DNA of 64,000 nucleotides, taken from Moringa oleifera (taxonomy: Eukaryota > Streptophyta > Magnoliopsida > Brassicales > Moringaceae). Below the pieces are notes generated by a model. That model saw nothing but the letters and a program-made list of their open reading frames with translations, ran no database searches and was not told the DNA's origin. Where the stretch lies: assembly GCA_021397835.1 (NCBI GenBank), contig JAJFZO010000065.1, positions 1,116,001-1,180,000 of the forward strand, written 5' to 3'. Shown here piece by piece: positions 56,180 to 64,000 of this stretch. Positions within the stretch are counted from its first letter, which is position 1. Every line of letters starts with the position of its first letter. Made by a program: the position numbers and the translations under genes.

Positions 56180-57737
56180 ATGGCAATGGATTCAAGGTGT
56201 CTCATGTTCATGTTTGGATTATCGGCAAGTATAATCACTCTTCTCAGCCTGACTAGATCGTGTCAGGGGCAGCACTTGTTCGTCTTTGGGGACTCGCTGT
56301 ATGATGCAGGAAACAAGAAGTATCTCACACCTGATGCTGTTGCTTCTGCATACTGGCCTTATGGACTCTCCATTGACAGACCTAGTGGCAGATGGTCAGA
56401 TGGCATCATTGTGCCTGATTTTATTGGTAAGAGTATACTCGTTTAATTAAAACTTTGTGATAAATTTAATTAACATTATACATGTAATTTCATTATCGGA
56501 TTTTATCAGCTAATTTTATGGGTATTCCACCGGCGCCACCAATCCTTGATAATGATGCAAATTTCACTTCCGGAGCCAGCTTTGCCTGTGCTGATGCCAC
56601 CGTTCTTGGTGACCCTCCGGAGACGGTAAGCAACATCTTCCATCTAATGGATTAATTAGCATTGACATAATTAATTCAACCTTAATCATTAATTTTTATT
56701 TTTATTTTCAGATGAGTCTTACCATACAAGTGAGAAAATTCGTGCAGAACAGAAACATATGGAGCAAGGAGGACCGAGAATCAGCTGTTTACTTGTTTTA
56801 TATTGGTGCTAATGACTACTTGAATTACACCAAGACTCACCAAAACCCTACTCCAGAGGAGCAACAAGCTTTCATAAACCTAGTGATTCAGAAAATAAGA
56901 ATTGTCATTTTGGTAAGTCAAACTATACAAATGTAAATAATAAAATATATAATTAATAAAAAATAAATTTTTACATCAACACCCAATGTAAACCAGACCA
57001 AGGGAAGATCTTAATCCTGTTTTGTTACTATTCCCACCTTTCTTTTCATGCATGATCATGCAGGTGATATACAATTCAGGAGGAAGGAAATTCGGCTTCC
57101 AAAACTTGGCACCGCTTGCTTGCTTACCCATCGTGAGGCAAGAAATCGACAGCGGAGATCCTTGCGTCGAATTATTACCGACGAAAATGGCCGCCCAGCA
57201 TAACAAGAATTTGACAGAAACCTTAATGAATTTATCAGAACTTCTACCTGGATTCAGTTTCACCATCTTCGATTATTTCAACGCAACCATGCGCAGAATC
57301 AACGATCCCAAGCCTTACAGTACGCGATATTAATATATGCATCTAACATCACTAAATTAATTAATGTGCTCATGATAATTAACTGATATTCCTTCTTTCG
57401 TTGATCAAACTGTGAATCAGGGTACTTTTCGGCAGACATGGCGTGTTGTGGCTCAGGATCTCACAATGCATTCGGATGCGGCTACAAGAACGTGAACTGG
57501 AGCCTGTGCAGCTACCAGAGAGCGTACGTGTTCTACGATGGCAGGCACAACGCCGAGAAGACGAACGAAGCAATGGCACACTTGATGTTCAGCGCCGACC
57601 CGATAGTCATTTCGCCGATCAACTTAAGGGAGCTGTGGGTTTACCCTTTAGACTATAATTTACTTAATGTGGAGGAGCCTTACGTGGAGGAGATCGACGA
57701 CTTGAATTCTTCCATGGCCAACACCGGCAGCGAGTGA
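56180..57737 (+). CDS. GDSL-type hydrolase, ESM1/MyAP-like (complete)
   Basis: Five exons: 56180-56426, 56510-56625, 56712-56912, 57064-57319 and 57421-57737, giving 378 residues. Motifs are [10 protein letters not shown] (Ser39), [32 protein letters not shown] and [12 protein letters not shown] (Asp313, His316). Block IV reads APLACLPI, so the usually conserved Gly is Ala. It has the canonical GDSL signature, unlike the GDSN genes at 22068, 26226, 43390 and 52605. The tail is acidic ([17 protein letters not shown]) and unrelated to the tails of its neighbours. Exon 5 is less AT-rich than in the sister genes. It is the last GDSL member seen on the right. Confidence 0.92.
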
Positions 57738-60425
57738 CTATCTGCCGTTACTGTAAGCATCAATGCTCCAAGTTGATGCCGTAACTAAGACTATATACAT
57801 ATAAATGTTCGGGCTAAGTTCTTCGACCCGACCCGTAAGACAACAGAACCTGATCAGGTGGAGAAACGGGCCTAGCTCCGATAGCTAATCTTGACAGGCT
57901 TTGTTGTTGCTGTTGATGGTTTCGTATGAAATGTGATGATGGCTTTTCTAAATTTTCCTTTTAAAATTTTTAATTAAAATTTTAAATTTTATTTTTTAAA
58001 AAATAAAGTTTACTTTTTAATATATTTTTAAATAAAATTTAATTTATTGATTTAAATAAAAAATTAAATTTCATCAAAATTTTAAAATTTAAAAAATATT
58101 GAAATTAACTTTTTACAACAAATTTTGATTTAAAATTTTTTATTACAATAAAACATTAAAATTTTTAATTACAATAAAACATTAAAAATTTTTAACATTA
58201 AATATATTTTTAAAAAAATTAAAAATAAGCTTTTAGTCAAAAATATTTAAATTTTAAAATAAAATCAAAAAAAGTATAAAATAATCTATTAAAAATAATT
58301 TTTAAAAAATATTTTAACAATAAAAATATCATTAATTTTTTAATTATTTTTTAAAAAAACTCCAGTTTGGTAAATAACTTAATCAGAATCCATCTATTTA
58401 GGATTGTCATGATGCTTAAAATCTGAATAAAACTAGCATTCAAGGAAGAAGCATGATTTAGTCCTTTACAAGTGTTTAAAAATCGATCTTTTAACCTTTA
58501 AAAAAAAAGTCTTATAAAAAACTATAATATTTAAAATTTATAAATTTATATCCAATGTGAAATTCATCCACCCATTAATTAGATCTTAAAAAATATGAGA
58601 GTATCCATATGAAATACGTGGATTACTCTTTTTTTTTTTTACTGCATTACTCAATAGTTCATATCTAAATTAATTTAAAATTCCAGCATTTAAAAAATTT
58701 AACCATTGTTGTTATTTAAAAAAATAAAAATTAACGTAGTCTTACCATATTACCCCTGAAAAAACATGGTGGATGTAATTACATTTATTTAAACGATACA
58801 ATTTCAAATAAATAATACAAAAACAAAATAATGAGAAGCGAAAGAGGTACACTCAATTATGCACGTGGAAGAAAAAGAGTGAAAGAAACAACAAGATTTC
58901 ATTGTAGCGTGAGAGCAAGTCTGTTTGATGTAATACATTTGTAGCTTTCAGTACAAGAAGACACGAAGTGAAAGCAAAGCCTTTGACGAAAAACTACAAC
59001 CATTTCTGGCTCTAATTATTGATCCACACAAAGCCACCAAAAGCTTCGAAATTCTACACGTGAAAGGCTAATTTTGTTGCTTTGCGTATCGGTCCTCAAG
59101 TGTCCAGGCGATAAGAAATGAACTGGCATGACTTTCTACCATAAACCAGTGATGGGTATATGTACCAGACCCACCTATCCAAATGTGAATTATTTAATTA
59201 ATCTTTTTTGATATTTAATGTAAATTTATAGGAATAATTATTCTTTTGATACTCTTTTGTATTCGTTTCAGGGTGTCTTCCTTGTAAATTGAATATTCAT
59301 ATTTGTTTGATTGCTTAATTTCAGTATTTAATGAAACATTAGATAACTAATTATGTTAATTTTAATATCATTTATCATTAAACAAGATAATTAATATAGA
59401 TGTTTGGAAAAATGGTGGAGGCCATTTGTATTAGAAATCGCCTTGAATGGATGAAAATTGATCGACAACCTATGGATAAAAAATAAATTAACATCATTAG
59501 ATAATCGGAGGCTCCTGATTGCCTCAATTAAGTATTTTATTAAAGTAAAAAATAATAATCTTAATTTTAGGGTTTTTTAACAGGATGCTCGAGATTTAAA
59601 TTTTGTCATTCTATAGTTTGGTGGTTTTGATTTTTTTATTATTAAGATATTTGGACATATATTTAACGTTTTAAAATGTTTAAAGAGCATTTTTTTTATT
59701 TCATGCTGATAAAAAATAAATATTTTTAAATTTTTTATTATTATGATTTTTATAAACATAAAAAAATTCTATCTAAAAAACACAAAATTATGATGTAATC
59801 ATATTTTCAAATCAAAGTTTAGATTTATATCAAATATAAAAAATATTATATAAAATAAATAAATTATTGCTCTTTCTCACAAAATATTTTTTCCATGCAT
59901 GTCTGATATAAAATATGATAATAAATTATTTCATTATAATATATCACCTTCAAAAAAGAAAAAAAAAAAGAGAAATGAAGATCAAGATGAACATTTTCTG
60001 GCCAAAATTTCAATGGGGAGATGGACACGTGGAGAATCAAATAACTATAAGATACCTAACATAAGATGAGGTGGAATCATCAAAAAGCTTGGATCGACAA
60101 ATTCTCCACTCAGCTCTATTTGAAACGCTGTAGCAGATAATGATGCGCAAGGAAAGTGCACTGGCACGACTTTTGTGCCACAGAACTTGGTGAAGTGGGT
60201 ATATCAACTTTTGAAATTATTAACAAAAATTCAAAATTAATATTCCTTGGTTTAAAGTTAATTCTGAATTGGTAGATGGTGACGTGGATCCCCCCAATAT
60301 AATTTCATCAATTTTACTAATCTACCCAACCTTGCCGATTTATTCTAATCATTACAAAAGCTTCCATTGTCGAATTTCTCCTTTTCTCGCTCACTGTTGT
60401 GATCCCACGTCCTCAATTATTGCTT

Positions 60426-60464
<39 letters not shown>

Positions 60465-63239
60465 CTTCCATTTAGGACAAAAACCACAAGCAAAAATAAT
60501 AATACATAATAATTTAATAATACATAACTCGCCCAAGTAATGGCTGCCAAGAAAAAAAAAACCTCTCCACCTTATTTTCATTTTAGATTTGATTTTTTAT
60601 TTAAATTATATTGAATTTTAGTAAAATAATAATACATAATAATTTAATAAAATTAATAATTAAAATTTTTAATTTTTTTATTATTTACATTAACATATTA
60701 TATTTTAAAAATTAACTGTACAAGATGTCTTAATTTTTTTAATACGAATGTAAATGTTTAAACATTAATAAATTTTAATTTGAAGTATGTTATTTTTAAT
60801 TTTAGTTTATTTTAATTGTGGAATTTATTTGTCTGTGAAATCGGAGTGCCAATTTTCATCTAGTTAAGGCGAGTAGGAGGCCGGCGTAGGACGCGAGCGA
60901 GTACGGTAGAGCCGACAAGATGTCATCTCCGATCCTCCGTTTGTCTCGCTGAAGTTGTTTTGGACTTTGACCTATTGGAGGCAAGACACGTGGCGTCGCT
61001 GTCGGCTCAAGTAAAGAAATGCCAATACCATATCACGTTTCACGTGGTGCTTACTGGCCATGATGAAACGTCCACGTTTTGCCACGTCATTAGCCAGCTG
61101 TCTCCAGCTACCCCCTCAGTTATTTGCCGCGTTGAATCGGCCAGGTCTTCCCCTCATTGCAGCCGTCCGATCATCACCTGCAGCCACTCCATCCCCGCCC
61201 CCCCCCCTCTTCTCTATTTTTAACTAAAAATTTGCCTCATTTTATGTAATTATCAATACATCAAATATACATAGAATACTTCATAAAAATAAATTAATAA
61301 TGGACCCGGATTTTCAACAGATGATAACAAGTAGTAATTTATTAAAATTAATAATTTAAAATATATTTGTATGTTTTTAATTTTAATATATAAACGTTGA
61401 GAGACTATATTTACTTGCACAAAAATAATATTATGGATAAATACATACAACGTTACATTTTATGAGATATATTTTTATTTTAATTATTGTTATTAAAATT
61501 TTAAAAATAAATATTCAACCAAATTCGTTTAATGTTTTTACATTTGGAAGAGATCATAACAAAGATGGCCCATGATGCCTTCATGTTCATACCTTTGGTA
61601 GGTAGGTGGGTGAGTTGCACTTTTCCGATAATATGTGATTCCTATTTCACAAGTTGATATTTCCGAGATCATATCATTCATCCAAATTTTTAAATAATAA
61701 TTTAAAATTCAATAATCTGATATCATATGTATTAAAAAGAGAGGAGAAAATGAAATCGCAGGATAATTCCACTTGTCATGCAAGCAAGCGATGATTAAAA
61801 TTCTTCAAATTATGTATTATTAATTATTCCTTACAACAATAAAAGTTTAAACCTCCTTCTTAGGATCCACCCATTGCATATAAAATTATATCACAGGATG
61901 AATTATCAATAAAAAATAAATTATTATTGATTCCCATCGGTTACTAATTGCCCCACGGCTTAGATGTCAACTAATAGCGTGATGCAATTCACTTTTAACA
62001 GGTCCAGAACTCTCTTTGTAGTGGACATTTTTATTCTAATTATAATATTCATTATGGAATCGGATTCATACCCAATGCACTTGAAAATAAATAGAATAAT
62101 TAAAAAGTTACATTCATGTCTTTCAATTTGATATAAAAATTATATATAATTTTATTACTATAATAAAAATAAGATTTTTTCAATAAAAAATTCGAACATT
62201 ATATATTTCTCTGACCAAAATAATATTATTTGAATGGCGTAAGCATTAATGTACAATAAACAATGGTTTAATAATGTTTTTTTATAAAAATAATTGACTA
62301 ATTCTAATTAGAAGTTTTTTTTTTTTAAAAGAATTTTTCGTGGAACAAGCAATATCGGCTTGTTGGAAACCAGTTATTTTCGCCTATGGTTATATATGTA
62401 ATTATACAATATATGATAAGTTCTTACAAGCAACTTGATGGAGGGAATGGCATATTAGTATATTCTCATTCACTACCAAATCATATTAACATATTCTTTC
62501 CAATAATAAAATTATTCCTTATAAAAAGTCGAACCATACATATTGCTAATAGGCCCCTCTTACCATAGTGAAATTAAAAATAATTAATCATGCCCCCAAA
62601 ATAAAAATATAAAACCAAAAATTGGAATTTAAAAAAAAAACAAAATTGTGAAGTCAAGAAAGGCCCCTAATTATAGCAAAACCAGAGTTGACTCACGAGT
62701 CAACCGAGTCAGTCGTGTTGGGGGCTACAACTAAAGGGGGCTAGGCAAAATGCACAGTGCGGCTACAGTTCATTGCAACCGACAGGAAGTTTCTTGCCTC
62801 TTCAAATCTTGACCGTCGAAAGCCACCATTAATCATTGATAATCATCCATCATCGCCCGCCATTTATCGGTCCACTCCTGTAATCATGAGCCACTTGCCG
62901 TTTTCATAAAATAAAATATATCCCTCTTATTATTTGAAATCACTTATATTCTTATAAGCTGATGTAATAAATAATTAAAAAAATACTTTTAATTAACTTG
63001 CCATGGGGGCAGGCAACTCGTCCGAGTCAGACAGGTCGCGAACTTAGATAAAAAGGAGATAAAAAAATAATTTGTTACTTTTAAATCAAAAAATAGAACT
63101 CTATTACGGCTGAATTGTCGCAAATTATTAAGAGGGATAGAACGAGGTGGCACGATTGCAAATCTAGAACAGTTAAATCACCAGTTATTACTTATATGGT
63201 AATATTTAAAATTTAAAAAATATATCAAAAATCAAAGTT
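57738..63239. other. Long intergenic region without a clear gene
   Basis: 57950-58700 is AT-rich low-complexity sequence. Two diverged short copies lie near 59110-59165 and 60150-60205 (ACTGGCA.GACTTT, GTGGGTATAT). A less AT-rich island at about 60840-61215 has several ACGT-core sites (ACACGTGGCG, TTTCACGTGG, GCCACGTCAT). A W-box palindrome TTGACTCACGAGTCAA lies at 62688-62703. Open frames here show no coding character that I can support. Confidence 0.5.
60429..60460. repeat. (CT)n microsatellite
   Basis: 32 bp of uninterrupted CT repeats (16 units). Confidence 0.97.
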
Positions 63240-63735
63240 TTTCTCTTTTTTGGCTATCCTCCTCTTCATTTTTTCTTATTTTTGACATTTTTGTGTGGTT
63301 TCAGTCACCGGACCTCCGCTTCTTCTCTCACGATCTCCTCTCCATCTCTCCATCTATCTGTCTCGCCGTCTGTCACACGAAGCACTTCGTGTTGTGCACA
63401 AACAACGATCTCCTCTCTCTGTCTCACTGTCTTCTCACGTCGTTTCTCGCGCAAATTTCGGTCCCTTTGGCAGAGGGATCACGCGAACGCAGAGTTCAGT
63501 TCGTTTCATTATTTTGCTTTTTGTTTTGGTTTTTTTTTCCTTGTGCCAAGTGTAATTCTTTAAGTGTCTGTTGTTTTTGTACGCACGTATACTGTGTATG
63601 TATTTGTTGTATGTATAGATTGAGTTTCTCGGTGGAGTGAAGAGTTTAGTTTTAGTTTATCTGGTGATCCAGGTCTGTTGGTCTGTTTAGTTTAGAGTGA
63701 AGCCCGAGCTTTGAGGCTCGGGATCCGAATTGGTA
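63240..63735 (+). promoter_or_regulatory. Probable promoter and 5' UTR of the gene at 63736
   Basis: Pyrimidine-rich TCTC-type sequence, typical of plant 5' leaders, precedes the ATG. It holds a perfect 8-bp-arm inverted repeat ACACGAAG-CA-CTTCGTGT (63375-63392). Overlapping short open frames in the TCTC tract are not considered coding. The transcription start is not determined. Confidence 0.5.
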
Positions 63736-63819
63736 ATGGCATCACAGACTGGGATTAACTCAGGACCCGACCGTAATTCTTCGTATCTCCAGAAATTCAG
63801 ACTTTATGAGACTCGATCG
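63736..63819 (+). CDS. First coding exon of a probable SAC-domain phosphoinositide phosphatase, truncated by the window
   Basis: ATG 63736 opens 28 codons ending at a good donor (CG/GTATTC at 63819/63820, phase 0). The end of the peptide, YLQKFRLYETRS, is what I know as the N-terminus of plant SAC2-5 (FIG4-like) phosphatases, which continue with a short aromatic segment in the next exon. Such enzymes remove phosphate from phosphatidylinositol phosphates on endomembranes, notably the vacuole. Only 28 residues are visible and the catalytic CX5R motif lies outside the window, so the call rests on one short signature. Unrelated to the GDSL array. Confidence 0.6.
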
Positions 63820-64000
63820 GTATTCATCTCTTCCTATCCCTTCATTTATACAAATAGAATTATGCATTAATTTATATTAGCTGACATATCTCTAAATGCG
63901 TTGGTATGTATATGCTTATAATATGCTTCAAGATTTTATTTGATAGGTTAATTTGCTTATATAATCAAGAGGTCTTTCATCTTGATAAATTGTCCTCTCT
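63820..64000 (+). other. Start of intron 1 of the gene at 63736
   Basis: AT-rich sequence after the donor; no acceptor followed by a fitting exon is recognisable before the window ends. Confidence 0.5.

Noticed and set aside
60960..61223. Open frame in the less AT-rich island
   Set aside because: It overlaps clustered ACGT sites, has no family features, and looks like chance opening in sequence with few stop codons.
63282..63640. Three overlapping open frames in the TCTC-rich stretch
   Set aside because: Ser/Leu-rich products in three frames result from low-complexity pyrimidine sequence in a probable 5' UTR.
1..64000. tRNA, rRNA or known small RNA genes
   Set aside because: None was recognised by eye; a covariance-model scan would be needed to exclude small ones.

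Overview
The window is nuclear DNA of a flowering plant, most likely a eudicot. It is AT-rich, its genes have short GT-AG introns, it carries a Ty1/copia LTR retrotransposon and a plant-type Mutator-like element (MULE), and its gene families are plant-specific. The species cannot be fixed from the sequence alone.

The window is dominated by one head-to-tail array of GDSL-type (SGNH) esterase/lipase genes, all on the + strand. Fourteen loci are recognisable and almost all share a five-exon structure. The left half (1-19,881) holds seven loci of the GLIP1-5-like group: a 5'-truncated gene at 1-703, intact genes at 1902, 5719 and 18062, a lone exon 1 relic at 4940, a gene broken in exon 1 by a young copia element (9124-15641), and a decayed relic at 15868. 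The right half (22,068-57,737) holds seven loci that resemble the ESM1/myrosinase-associated-protein-like group, at 22068, 26226, 30851, 43390, 48745, 52605 and 56180. For every complete gene the joined exons give an open frame divisible by three, including the interrupted one once the insertion and one target-site copy are left out.

Two transposons interrupt the array. The copia element at 9310-14343 has 510-bp LTRs that differ at five positions and a 5-bp target-site duplication; its polyprotein frame is broken. The MULE at 33218-41819 has degenerate terminal inverted repeats and a perfect 9-bp target-site duplication. It carries two convergent broken genes: a MURA transposase on the - strand and a DUF1985/Ulp1-protease gene on the + strand, the layout of Kaonashi/KI-MULE elements. 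Its noncoding parts contain arrays of a TCGTACC motif whose orientation flips between the two halves.

Duplication history can be read directly. The genes at 26226 and 43390 are close copies that share a 385-bp stretch with no differences, intron included. The pair 26226+30851 corresponds to the pair 43390+48745. The gene at 52605 has coding and downstream sequence like the gene at 22068 but upstream sequence like the gene at 56180. The gene at 48745 keeps an intact frame and splice sites but has lost the catalytic Ser, Asp and His. The right edge (57,738-64,000) is mostly intergenic and ends with the 5' UTR and first coding exon of what looks like a SAC-domain phosphoinositide phosphatase gene.
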